This document shows positions 1-6,022 of a DNA stretch of 6,022 nt, piece after piece. Within the stretch, counting starts at the first letter, position 1. Each line of letters begins with the position of its first letter. The DNA is taken from NCBI GenBank assembly GCA_051745395.1, contig JBNJEA010000164.1, positions 1 to 6,022 of the forward strand. Reading direction: 5' to 3'. A model generated the notes under the pieces. That model searched no databases. It was given only the letters and a program-made list of their open reading frames with translations, and was not told where the DNA came from. Position numbers and translations under genes: made by a program. Source of the DNA: JBNJEA01 sp051745395 (GTDB lineage: Bacteria; Desulfobacterota; Desulfobacteria; Desulfobacterales; Desulfosalsimonadaceae).

Positions 1-135
1 TATATCGATCATTTTGGGTTCAAAAAGTGTGAAACAGCCAGCTAAAAGACCTGTTCATGGGATTTAAATCGATTACAAATCTTTGCATCTATCAATAGCC
101 ATGATGATCAGGAAGACTTCGTAGGGCCACCCGGC

Positions 136-855
136 TTACCCCTTCAGGAGCATTAAAATCCCCAGCACGCAAAGGATCCACATTACGGCAGACCGGTAGT
201 TTTCGTCGTTGATCCGTCCGTAAAGCAGGCTTCCGGCCAGCACCCCGAGCACCAGCGGCGCGGCGCACCAGCTGAAAAGCTGTATGATCTGGGCGGTAAA
301 AAAACCGTGAAAAAAATAAAAGGCCAATACCCCGGCGCCGTTGATCATGAAAAAAGCGACCAGGGTGGCCTTGATTTCGGACTTGGTCCAGGGCTGAAGA
401 GACGTGTAAATCACCACCGGCGGCCCGGATGCCCCGATGCTGCCTGCAAGGCACCCGGCCGCAAAGCCTGCTGCAGACGCCCAGATCTTTCCCAGGGCCT
501 TTTTCGGCCGAAACCGGAACCATGCATTCGCGGATGTAATGATCAGCACGATGCCGACCAGGATTTCCAGGGGGCGCGGGGAGACGGCTTTGTGAATGGA
601 TATGCCTACCGGAATGCCCGGAAATGAGGCAATAAGAAGGGGCAGCCAACGTTTCACCGCAAAATTGCCGGACAATTGAAAAATCAGGATCACGTTGATG
701 ACCAGGCCGAAGAGCACAATCAGCGGGATGGCGGTTTTGATGTCGATGAAAAAGGCCATCAGGGGAAGGGCCAGCAGCATTACCCCGAAACCGGTCAACC
801 CCTGGACGAAACCGCCCAGAAAAGCGATGATTTGGAGGTAAACAATTTCAGGCAT
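136..855 (-). CDS. TauE/SafE-family membrane permease (sulfite/organosulfonate exporter-like)
   Basis: A 239-residue, very hydrophobic inner-membrane protein with about seven to eight predicted transmembrane segments. Two glycine-rich repeats typical of the TauE/SafE (formerly DUF81) family are visible: GFVQGLTGFG at residues 15-24, at the start of the first half, and GSIGASGPPVVIY at about 138-150, opening the second half. The length matches the usual 240-270. Characterised family members move sulfite, sulfoacetate, taurine-derived or other small anions, but substrates are rarely predictable, so no symbol is given. The ATG at 855 is the first start after an in-frame TAG just upstream. No good Shine-Dalgarno precedes it (GCGCACCACT), so translation may depend on readthrough or coupling from the carrier gene that ends 37 bp upstream. 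It is the last gene of the leftward operon. Family confidence is high, substrate unknown. Confidence 0.88.
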   Translation of the reverse strand: MPEIVYLQIIAFLGGFVQGLTGFGVMLLALPLMAFFIDIKTAIPLIVLFGLVINVILIFQLSGNFAVKRWLPLLIASFPGIPVGISIHKAVSPRPLEILVGIVLIITSANAWFRFRPKKALGKIWASAAGFAAGCLAGSIGASGPPVVIYTSLQPWTKSEIKATLVAFFMINGAGVLAFYFFHGFFTAQIIQLFSWCAAPLVLGVLAGSLLYGRINDENYRSAVMWILCVLGILMLLKG

Positions 856-892
856 AGTGGTGCGCTATAGTCGGGCGTAAAATGACAGCGAT

Positions 893-2281
893 TTATCGTT
901 GTTTTTCATGGCGCATATGAATGATCCGATAAATCTTCCATAAAAGGGAAAGGATGACAATATAGGCAGTGATAAATATCACGGCCCGGATGATCATTTC
1001 CGTTGACTGATCCGGGTATCCCAAAGCCGGTACGTTTGCAACCAATAATAGCGGCAGGGCAAAAAACAGGGCCATCCCCCCGGCATACACCAAATCTTCG
1101 GCAACCGGCGTTGCGAAATCCGCATCCACAACCCGGAGTAATGCCAGCCCGGAAGTGACCGTTCCTGTAACCAGGCCGAAAGACGCCAGCATTCTTTCAA
1201 AACGGTGGTCAAGGTGCATCCTGTTTGAAAGGACGTACGCCAGCACCAGTGTAACAAAACCGCCGATAATGGCAAGGATCAAAATTTCCTTCCAATACGC
1301 CCTGATCATCGTAAACGAAATTGCAGAGATTGCGGCGCACACCATGAAATCGATAAACAACCCGCTCAGGCGGGTCATCAATCCCCTGTCAACAATATGG
1401 TCCATGCGGAGGCGCTTTAACAAAAGATGGGCAACTACGGCAAAGATCGCTCCGAACACAAACGCGAACCCCCCGATAAGGCGGGCAAAATCTTTTCCCG
1501 TATCTCCCAGTCCGGCCAAGGCACCGGTAACGACGGTGATGAAAAGATAGGTCACCAGAAACACGAGCCCGATCAAGGCGGCCTGCAGCGTCAATGTGTC
1601 TATGGCTTCGGATGCGGTGGTTAATTGGCCGGCCTCTTTTTTCTTCTCCCCCCGGCCCACGATACCCTTGAAAACGGACGGCGGAATCTGATCATACCCT
1701 TTGAACAGGGCTGTCTTATTGCGGCGGACGCCCCAGTTGATCAGAATAATTCCAAAACCATAGGCGAACAAAAACCCTATCGCGGCAAAGGCCAGGCCAA
1801 CCTGGCCGCCGCCGATAAAGCCCATCGGCTCCCAGGTTTTCCCCAGGCTGTAGGCGACGCCGGGATTCTGGCCGAACCCCATGACCAACTGGACACCGAA
1901 GGAGGGAAACAGGTGCGGAAAATAGGTCAGTATCAGAAACAGCGTGAACAAAAGGCCAAGCAGGCCCTGAACGGCAAATATCTGGCAGTGGATCGTCATG
2001 GTGGTAACGGCGCCGTAGCCCCGCCGGACATTGGAACCCCTCAGGCCCATGGCGATATATGCGGCTGTCAGTAAATGGTATACATAGTTTCCCAGCGACG
2101 CAGGGTCCAATACCTCAAACAGGTGGTGCCCCAAAAAAAGCCCCAATACTCCAGCAATGATATTGCTGGGGATCAGGATCCGCTGGATAAACACGACCCG
2201 GCTTCGTATAACCGTGGCAATCAATAGAAACAGGCTCAAATACGCGAAATCGACCAGGCTGTCCCAGGATATTCCTTCCAT
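893..2281 (-). CDS. GltS-type sodium:glutamate/carboxylate symporter family protein
   Basis: A polytopic inner-membrane carrier of 462 residues from the ATG at 2281, or 482 from a GTG at 2341. Numbering here is from the GTG. Two inverted-topology halves are seen. The first carries MGFGQNPGVAYSLGK (154-168) and GFIGGGQVGLAFA (174-186). The second carries FGLVTGTVTSGLALLR (388-403) followed by TPVAEDLVYAGG (411-422). These glycine/threonine-rich re-entrant signatures fit the GltS (ESS) family, whose known members import glutamate with sodium. A hydrophilic, charged loop at about 204-248 joins the halves. The protein is longer than the roughly 400 residues of enterobacterial GltS. I prefer the ATG at 2281 because GGTGA lies 4 bases upstream and the preceding 20 residues are polar. 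The GTG at 2341 has GGTGGGG about 11 bases upstream and remains possible. It follows the acyl-CoA dehydrogenase gene in the same operon, so a carboxylate substrate of that pathway is as likely as glutamate. Confidence 0.82.
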   Translation of the reverse strand: MEGISWDSLVDFAYLSLFLLIATVIRSRVVFIQRILIPSNIIAGVLGLFLGHHLFEVLDPASLGNYVYHLLTAAYIAMGLRGSNVRRGYGAVTTMTIHCQIFAVQGLLGLLFTLFLILTYFPHLFPSFGVQLVMGFGQNPGVAYSLGKTWEPMGFIGGGQVGLAFAAIGFLFAYGFGIILINWGVRRNKTALFKGYDQIPPSVFKGIVGRGEKKKEAGQLTTASEAIDTLTLQAALIGLVFLVTYLFITVVTGALAGLGDTGKDFARLIGGFAFVFGAIFAVVAHLLLKRLRMDHIVDRGLMTRLSGLFIDFMVCAAISAISFTMIRAYWKEILILAIIGGFVTLVLAYVLSNRMHLDHRFERMLASFGLVTGTVTSGLALLRVVDADFATPVAEDLVYAGGMALFFALPLLLVANVPALGYPDQSTEMIIRAVIFITAYIVILSLLWKIYRIIHMRHEKQR

Positions 2282-2365
2282 GGCGTCACCAGGATCCATT
2301 TTGATTTTCTGCCATTGACTACGGCCCTGATACCGGAGCACCGCGCCCCGATCCCCACCGTTTTA

Positions 2366-3568
2366 CTACAACAGCGCCGCCGCCTTGAGCATCAGTGTCT
2401 CGTTGGTGCCGTCCATGATGGTCAGCAGCGTGGCGTCCCGTGCGTATTTTTCCACGGAGTATTCCTTGGTTATTCCATAAGCACCTAAAATTTCAACCAT
2501 TTCTTTTGTCCGCAAAACCGCCTGTTCCGTGGCGTAAATTTTTGCCGCAATACTGGTTTTGAGATCGCCGGGAAAATTTTGCGCGCTCAGCCAGCTTCCT
2601 TTCCAGAGCAGCGCCCGGGCCGACTCGATGGCCTGAAAGCAGTTAAAGAGCCGCCGCGCAACCAACTGGTGCTCGCGAATCGGCCGCCCTCCCTGCACAC
2701 GATGTTTGGCATGCCCCATCGCGGATTCGTAAGCGGCACGCATGATGCCCACCGCCACATAACCGACCGCAAGGTTGCCCACGGTCATGATGGCATTGTG
2801 GAGCATGGGGTAGTCGTCGCCGCAAGGAAAGATCAGGTAGGCCTCCGGGATTTCGACGTCATCGAAAAACACCGCAGACTGATTGAGGACCCGTAAACCG
2901 ACCTTGTCCAGGGGCTTTCCCTTTTTAACGCCCCTGGCGTCGGCAGAAACGACAAACGTACCCGACCCCCGGATGCCCAGCTCGGGCTTGATGCAGGCGA
3001 ATACGATATAGGACCGTGCAATTCCGCCGTTGGACGGAAAATCCGACTTGGCGCCGCTGATCACGTATCGGCCGCCGCTTTGGACCGCACGGGTATGGTG
3101 GCGCACTTCGGGGTCGTAATAGTTCTTTCCGTCCGAGCCGATTTCAGGTTCGCTGCTGCACCACGACGAAATATGCCGGCCCGTATTGTCCTCGCAAAAG
3201 GGGATCACGAAGTTGTCCACCAGCTCTCGGTTCTCCGGGGCCAGAAAGGCGATCAATTGGGGCACGATGCTGCCTGAAAGCATCGATGCCGCAAACCCCG
3301 GGGCCCACCGGGCGATTTCTTCCCATACCATCCCGGTTGTTTGGGGATCGAGCCCCATGCCGCCCAGTGATTCCGGCAGGGCCATTTTCGGGAAGCCGGC
3401 TTCAAACGATTTGCCCATGGCGTTCCAGAACAAATCGCTCGCGTGCACTTCTTCCGGATCGGCCATCCGGTCAAGTGCCGTTTCCGCCGGAGACAACACC
3501 TCTTTACCGAGTTCGCGCGCAGCCGCGACGATTCGCTTTTGCGTGCCGCTTGGTTCAAAATCGATCAT
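2366..3568 (-). CDS. Acyl-CoA dehydrogenase family flavoprotein with Asp at the catalytic-base position
   Basis: A 400-residue soluble FAD enzyme, full length for the acyl-CoA dehydrogenase family, which introduces a double bond next to the thioester and passes electrons to ETF. Domain order is normal: an N-terminal helical domain (about 1-130) with LPESLGGMGLDP at 64-75; the middle beta domain with SSEPEIGSDG (138-147), YVISGAKSDF (168-177) and KVGLRVLNQSAVFFDDVEIP (222-241); then the C-terminal helical domain with RVQGGRPIREHQ (290-301) and EILGAYGITKEYSVEKYARD (359-378). The usual catalytic motif YEGT is here MDGT, putting Asp386 (codon 2411-2413) where medium- and short-chain enzymes have Glu. 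The alternative Glu position of isovaleryl/long-chain enzymes aligns by eye with Gly264. The ATG at 3568 has a perfect AGGAGG. It lies 12 bp after the ADC-like gene, so the two are surely co-transcribed. The substrate is unknown. Confidence 0.92.
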   Translation of the reverse strand: MIDFEPSGTQKRIVAAARELGKEVLSPAETALDRMADPEEVHASDLFWNAMGKSFEAGFPKMALPESLGGMGLDPQTTGMVWEEIARWAPGFAASMLSGSIVPQLIAFLAPENRELVDNFVIPFCEDNTGRHISSWCSSEPEIGSDGKNYYDPEVRHHTRAVQSGGRYVISGAKSDFPSNGGIARSYIVFACIKPELGIRGSGTFVVSADARGVKKGKPLDKVGLRVLNQSAVFFDDVEIPEAYLIFPCGDDYPMLHNAIMTVGNLAVGYVAVGIMRAAYESAMGHAKHRVQGGRPIREHQLVARRLFNCFQAIESARALLWKGSWLSAQNFPGDLKTSIAAKIYATEQAVLRTKEMVEILGAYGITKEYSVEKYARDATLLTIMDGTNETLMLKAAALL

Positions 3569-3573
3569 GGAAG

Positions 3574-3579
3574 CCTCCT
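3574..3579 (-). promoter_or_regulatory. Ribosome binding site of the acyl-CoA dehydrogenase gene
   Basis: The minus strand reads AGGAGG here, five bases before the ATG at 3568. It fits entirely in the 12-bp gap after the TGA of the upstream gene (3581-3583). It fixes the start and argues for tightly coupled expression of the two enzymes. Confidence 0.85.
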
Positions 3580-3580
3580 G

Positions 3581-4345
3581 TCAGCCCTGGTAAAAATCCG
3601 TCATCTTGAAATAATATGGCAGGTAAGCATCCCCATCGACCTCGGTCAGCACCTTGCCGGGCTGCATGGTATTGTCGCTTACCAGGTAAAACGCCATAAT
3701 CACCGTGGGATTGTCGAGCTCCGCCCAGGGATCGGCATCCGACCATGTGAGAGCGAGATTCGCGGTGCCGATTTCCAGGTGCTTCATGTCGATATCCGTC
3801 TTTTGCCGGCAGAGATGCACAGGCCCGTCAAAGCCGGGTTCAAGATCGATGCGCGGCAATGCCTTGAAAAGAAAATTGGCGCCCAGCGCCGGCATTTCCG
3901 AAATCGTATCGGTCATCTCGGCGCTGATTTCAAGAAATCGGATTCCGTGGCGTTCAACCCAGCCCCGGGCGGCGCCGTTGTTTTTTTCCAGGTGGATTGC
4001 CGCCATTTTCTTCGGGTAGCCGAAAATATCCCGGCCGTTGTACAGGCGAGATTCTTCGCTGGCAATGGGCATGGACAGGCAGTAGCTCCCCTGCTCCCCT
4101 TCGTAGGTGCAGTGGATCAGAAGCGCGGCTTCCATGTATCCGGGTCCCAGGCTGGTCACCGGGTATTCCGCGATAAAGATCATGCCGGTGGGCGCCGATG
4201 CCGGCAGAAGCGGCGGCGGAAGAAGACGCGTTACAATATCCTGTTTGGTTTCAAACAAGATGCCCAGAATTTTTGCGTCTGTAAATGTTCTCGCCCCGTG
4301 GCGATAATACCGGTCGAGTTCCTCGGGTGTTTTTACAAATCCCAT
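3581..4345 (-). CDS. Acetoacetate decarboxylase-like protein (ADC superfamily)
   Basis: A 254-residue soluble protein close to the usual ADC length of about 245-250. The family hallmark is clear: NGRDIFGYPKK at residues 103-113, matching the GRE...YPKK motif of the Clostridium enzyme, in which the first Lys forms the Schiff base and the second lowers its pKa. Lys112 and Lys113 are the equivalents. LLPPPLLP at 41-48 matches the VPEPL motif, and Glu72 in GPGYMEAALL lines up with the active-site Glu76. The active-site Arg29 of the clostridial enzyme aligns by eye with Ala24 (codon 4274-4276), so true acetoacetate decarboxylation is uncertain. Some ADC-superfamily members act as aldolase-dehydratases on other keto acids. 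It is the first gene of the leftward operon, directly ahead of the acyl-CoA dehydrogenase and facing the AraC regulator. The ATG at 4345 has GGGAGG five bases upstream. Confidence 0.85.
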   Translation of the reverse strand: MGFVKTPEELDRYYRHGARTFTDAKILGILFETKQDIVTRLLPPPLLPASAPTGMIFIAEYPVTSLGPGYMEAALLIHCTYEGEQGSYCLSMPIASEESRLYNGRDIFGYPKKMAAIHLEKNNGAARGWVERHGIRFLEISAEMTDTISEMPALGANFLFKALPRIDLEPGFDGPVHLCRQKTDIDMKHLEIGTANLALTWSDADPWAELDNPTVIMAFYLVSDNTMQPGKVLTEVDGDAYLPYYFKMTDFYQG

Positions 4346-4491
4346 CGCGACCTCCCTTCACGCGCATTGCGAATTGTCCGGTGATTTGACCGTTTTATCT
4401 AAAAAATTGTTGTATCTGTTTGAAAAATCCCCTAATTGATAATAGGTGAAACAGTCAGGCATTTCATGTCATATTCCGCCAAACGGTTGTC
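4346..4491. promoter_or_regulatory. Divergent promoter/operator region between regulator and operon
   Basis: This 146-bp non-coding stretch separates the ADC-like gene (minus) from the AraC regulator (plus) and must hold both start regions. Its middle (about 4391-4450) is distinctly AT-richer than the flanking genes. On the minus strand a weak sigma70-like pair can be drawn: TTCAAA at 4419-4424 and TAGATA at 4396-4401, with a 17-bp spacer. On the plus strand GTGAAA (4446-4451) and CATATT (4470-4475) are 18 bp apart but poor. AATTGT occurs twice in direct orientation, at 4372-4377 and 4405-4410, 33 bp (about three helical turns) apart. AraC proteins usually bind direct repeats, so this is a candidate operator, though six bases can recur by chance. 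That the region is regulatory is likely; the individual elements are guesses. Confidence 0.45.
4351..4356 (-). promoter_or_regulatory. Ribosome binding site of the ADC-like gene
   Basis: The minus strand reads GGGAGG here, five bases before the ATG at 4345. This is good spacing and supports that start. Confidence 0.75.
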
Positions 4492-5499
4492 ATGCACAAA
4501 AAAGAACCCACAACGATCAGCACCTGGACTGCGACCGTGGTGCAAACCGTTAAATCCTACGGATGCGCCTCGGAAAACCTGCTTGCCGAAGCCGGCATCG
4601 ATGAAAAACTGCTCTCAGACCCTGATGCCCGGGTCCGGATTGAAGACATGTCCCGGCTTTGGAAGCTGGCTGTCGAGCTTACGGGGGATGCCTCTATCGG
4701 GCTGAAGGCGGCGTCCCATATCCGGCCAACAACCCTTCATGCCCTGGGGTTCGCCCTGATGGTCAGCAACAGCATGCATGACGCTTTCGACCGCCTTCAT
4801 CGCTTCTATCGAATTGTCAGTGATGCCATTAACGTATGGTTTGAATACAGTGAAGATGCAATGGCGGTTTGCCTCGATGCATCCGACAACGCAGAAGCGC
4901 CCTCGGATGAGGCCATTGACATGATCATGGCCACGGTGGTCTCGTTCGCCAGAACGCTTGCGTCCGATGGCTTCGACCCGCTCCGGGTCGATTTGATGCG
5001 GCCAAGCCCTGCTAAACCCGACGCGTTTGAACGCTTTTTTCGCTCGCCGGTCCGGTTTTCAGCGGGCCTCAACCGTATTTTTTTCCCCATAGACGATATG
5101 CATGCGCCCCTGCCGACCGCCAATGTCGAAATCGCCCGGGGAAATGATCAAATAGTCATCGATTACCTGGCCCGGTTCGAAAAAAGCCGTATCGCCAACC
5201 AGGCCCGGGCCAAACTCATCGAATTGCTGCCTCGGGGCGAGCCCTCCATTGACACCTTGGCCCGGTCCATGGGTATGAGCACGCGAAGCCTTCACCGGCA
5301 CCTGAGAAGGGAGCAAGCCGCCTACCGGGACATCCTGGACGATATCCGCCGCTATCTGGCTGCCCAGTATTTGCAGCAGCGCCACCTGTCCATTACCGAA
5401 GTGGCCTTCCGGCTGGGCTATTCTGACGCGGGAAATTTCACCCGTGCCTTTAAACGGTGGTTCGGAGTTTCGCCGAAGGAATTCAGAAGCTCCGGTTAG
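4492..5499 (+). CDS. AraC-family transcriptional regulator with Arabinose_bd-type N-terminal domain
   Basis: A 335-residue cytoplasmic regulator. Residues about 15-210 form the sensor domain of the OruR/ArgR-like AraC subgroup (Arabinose_bd type), recognisable from RLWKLAVELTGDASIGLKAA at 55-74, the following HALGFALMVSNSMHDAF at 83-99 and the conserved AGLNRIFFP at 191-199. The C-terminal AraC DNA-binding domain has a first helix-turn-helix at about 253-273 (IDTLARSMGMSTRSLHRHL) and a second at 301-322 (ITEVAFRLGYSDAGNFTRAF), ending in the signature FKRWFGVSPKEFR at 320-332. ATG 4492 is the only ATG after the in-frame TGA at 4447-4449, but no clear Shine-Dalgarno precedes it, suggesting low translation. 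It is transcribed divergently from the ADC/acyl-CoA dehydrogenase/transport operon and is probably its ligand-responsive activator. The ligand, perhaps a carboxylate handled by the operon, is inferred from context only. Confidence 0.93.
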   Translation: MHKKEPTTISTWTATVVQTVKSYGCASENLLAEAGIDEKLLSDPDARVRIEDMSRLWKLAVELTGDASIGLKAASHIRPTTLHALGFALMVSNSMHDAFDRLHRFYRIVSDAINVWFEYSEDAMAVCLDASDNAEAPSDEAIDMIMATVVSFARTLASDGFDPLRVDLMRPSPAKPDAFERFFRSPVRFSAGLNRIFFPIDDMHAPLPTANVEIARGNDQIVIDYLARFEKSRIANQARAKLIELLPRGEPSIDTLARSMGMSTRSLHRHLRREQAAYRDILDDIRRYLAAQYLQQRHLSITEVAFRLGYSDAGNFTRAFKRWFGVSPKEFRSSG

Positions 5500-5530
5500 C
5501 CGGCTGCCGCAGAGTGTAATCATAAGGGTT

Positions 5531-5662
5531 TCAGCCATTTATGCGCTCATCAGGTTTTCGGTTCCAGAGCCGCCGGTGTAACAGGAAAACAAGGGCGAGA
5601 AGAAAAACGCCCAGGAGCACGACACAGGTTTTGCCCAGTCCCCAGTTCCACCTTACGGACGG
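5531..5662 (-). other. Open -1 frame after the PLP-enzyme stop, encoding a transmembrane tail (43 codons)
   Basis: Directly past the PLP-enzyme stop, the -1 frame is open from CCG at 5660-5662 to TGA at 5531-5533. It encodes WNWGLGK, then a continuous hydrophobic helix TCVVLLGVFLLALVFLLH, then the basic tail RRLWNRKPDERING, a typical single-pass anchor with positive-inside flank. No ATG, GTG or TTG opens the frame before the helix. The first possible starts are CTG at 5636-5638, nine bases after AAGGTGG (which overlaps the PLP-enzyme stop), and GTG at 5618-5620 inside the helix. Three readings are possible: a C-terminal extension of the PLP enzyme made by frameshifting, the true C-terminus separated by an indel, or an independent micro-ORF. 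About two thirds of its third codon positions are G or C, compatible with coding. It converges with the AraC gene, whose stop is 31 bp away. Confidence 0.4.
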
Positions 5663-6022
5663 AAAAAATCATTGGTCACATCGAGCAGGATTTTTTCCCG
5701 CCATTCCGGCGGCAGGGCGTCGAGCACTTCGTTGACCGGCGCGATGCGATCGGGGAGCCGGCCCTTTTCCACGCCGGCGAGCTCCAATAGGCTGCCGGCA
5801 TTCTCCAGGATGCTTTCGCCTTGTTTTTCGATCATCTCATTCACCGCCGCAAGCAGCTGTCCGGAAGGCAGCGCCTTTGCTTTTTCCACACTTTCCTTCA
5901 GGTCGGCGATAAAGATATCGGTCTTTCCGACATTCGACAGGTTGATCGACAGGTGAATGTTTGCCGGGACGTTTTCAAAGGAAAAAGACGGCTGGATATA
6001 CCAGCCTTTCATGTGCATTTCG
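5653..6022 (-). CDS. PLP-dependent decarboxylase / sphingosine-1-phosphate lyase-like protein, C-terminal part (cut by window edge)
   Basis: This frame is open to the right edge (6022) and ends at TAA 5653-5655, so only about 122 C-terminal residues are present and the true start lies outside. The methionines near 6010-6018 are internal. The stretch KGWYIQPSFSFENVPANIHL followed by FIADLKESVEKAK matches the small C-terminal domain of fold-type I PLP enzymes of the group II decarboxylase / S1P-lyase branch, which reads roughly RGW-x(n)-P-x-IHL-x(n)-FLxDLrexV. The Schiff-base lysine lies in the missing part, so activity cannot be judged. The C-terminal region to residue NDFFRP is an extension like that of S1P lyases. 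The final codons sit on T TTT TTC, with a transmembrane-encoding -1 frame behind them. The gene converges on the AraC regulator, so it need not belong to the operon to the left. A general amino-acid decarboxylase is the main alternative. Confidence 0.68.
   Translation of the reverse strand, partial: EMHMKGWYIQPSFSFENVPANIHLSINLSNVGKTDIFIADLKESVEKAKALPSGQLLAAVNEMIEKQGESILENAGSLLELAGVEKGRLPDRIAPVNEVLDALPPEWREKILLDVTNDFFRP
5662..5668 (-). other. T TTT TTC heptamer, possible -1 slippery site
   Basis: The minus strand reads TTTTTTC, placed so that the PLP-enzyme frame is T TTT TTC (Phe-Phe, two codons before Pro-stop). This is the X XXY YYZ pattern of -1 frameshift sites, and a -1 slip enters the transmembrane-encoding frame directly. 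No strong downstream hairpin is visible; only AGGT/ACCT arms with a 20-base loop can be drawn. A run of six T is also a common place for indels. Confidence 0.3.

Noticed and set aside
61..70. Perfect 10-bp palindrome GATTTAAATC downstream of the permease gene
   Set aside because: AT-rich and loopless, with no GC stem or T run, so it is not a convincing terminator. Palindromes of this kind arise easily in AT-rich spacer.
3443..4384. Long plus-strand open frame (313 codons) across the ADC-like gene
   Set aside because: It is antisense to two genes with clear family motifs, its translation has no recognisable domain, and it crosses the operon junction. It reflects GC-biased codon use on the other strand.
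4379..4392. Inverted repeat CGGT-6-ACCG in the divergent region
   Set aside because: Four-base arms are expected by chance in a 146-bp region, and AraC-type proteins usually prefer direct repeats.
4436..4705. Alternative plus-strand frame starting upstream of the AraC gene (ATG 4466)
   Set aside because: It is out of frame with the AraC protein, ends inside it and has no family features. The AraC frame holds all conserved motifs.
5488..5505. Hairpin CCGG-TTAG-CCGG over the AraC stop codon as a terminator
   Set aside because: Only four base pairs plus a bulged extension, and no T run follows on either strand. No intrinsic terminator could be supported between the converging genes.
5059..5538. 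Minus-strand open frame of 159 codons opposite the AraC gene
   Set aside because: Fully overlapped by the AraC DNA-binding domain, whose protein motifs are unambiguous; no family features in the antisense translation.

Overview
The window looks like chromosomal DNA from a Gram-negative anaerobe or facultative anaerobe, most plausibly a Desulfobacterota (deltaproteobacterial) relative. This rests on the general look of the proteins (a GltS-like carrier, acyl-CoA dehydrogenase and acetoacetate-decarboxylase-like enzyme under an AraC regulator), moderately GC-rich codons and AGGAGG-type ribosome binding sites. The taxonomic guess is weak. No rRNA, tRNA, CRISPR array, insertion sequence or phage gene is visible.

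Layout. Positions 1-135 hold no gene. From 4345 down to 136, four genes run leftward on the minus strand with short gaps (12, 84 or fewer, and 37 bp): an acetoacetate decarboxylase-like protein (3581-4345), an acyl-CoA dehydrogenase (2366-3568), a large GltS-type sodium:carboxylate symporter (893-2281, possibly from 2341) and a TauE/SafE-type permease (136-855). They probably form one operon. A 146-bp, partly AT-rich divergent intergenic region (4346-4491) separates them from a plus-strand AraC-family regulator with an Arabinose_bd-type sensor domain (4492-5499), which is the obvious candidate regulator. Converging on it from the right edge is the C-terminal part of a PLP-dependent decarboxylase / sphingosine-1-phosphate-lyase-like protein (5653 to beyond 6022, minus strand).

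How the genes may work together. Two enzymes and two carriers under a divergent one-component regulator suggest an inducible module for uptake (or export) and oxidation of an organic acid. The substrate cannot be read from the sequence. Both enzymes deviate at a catalytic position: the acyl-CoA dehydrogenase has Asp in place of the usual Glu base, and the acetoacetate decarboxylase-like protein keeps its Lys-Lys pair and Glu but seems to lack the active-site Arg. Either could mean a reaction different from the textbook one.

The most unusual structural signal is at the end of the PLP enzyme. Its last codons lie on a T TTT TTC heptamer, and the -1 frame stays open for 43 codons past the stop, encoding a clean transmembrane helix followed by a basic tail. 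This could be programmed -1 frameshifting to a membrane-anchored isoform, a simple indel or sequencing error, or a separate tiny membrane ORF with a non-ATG start.
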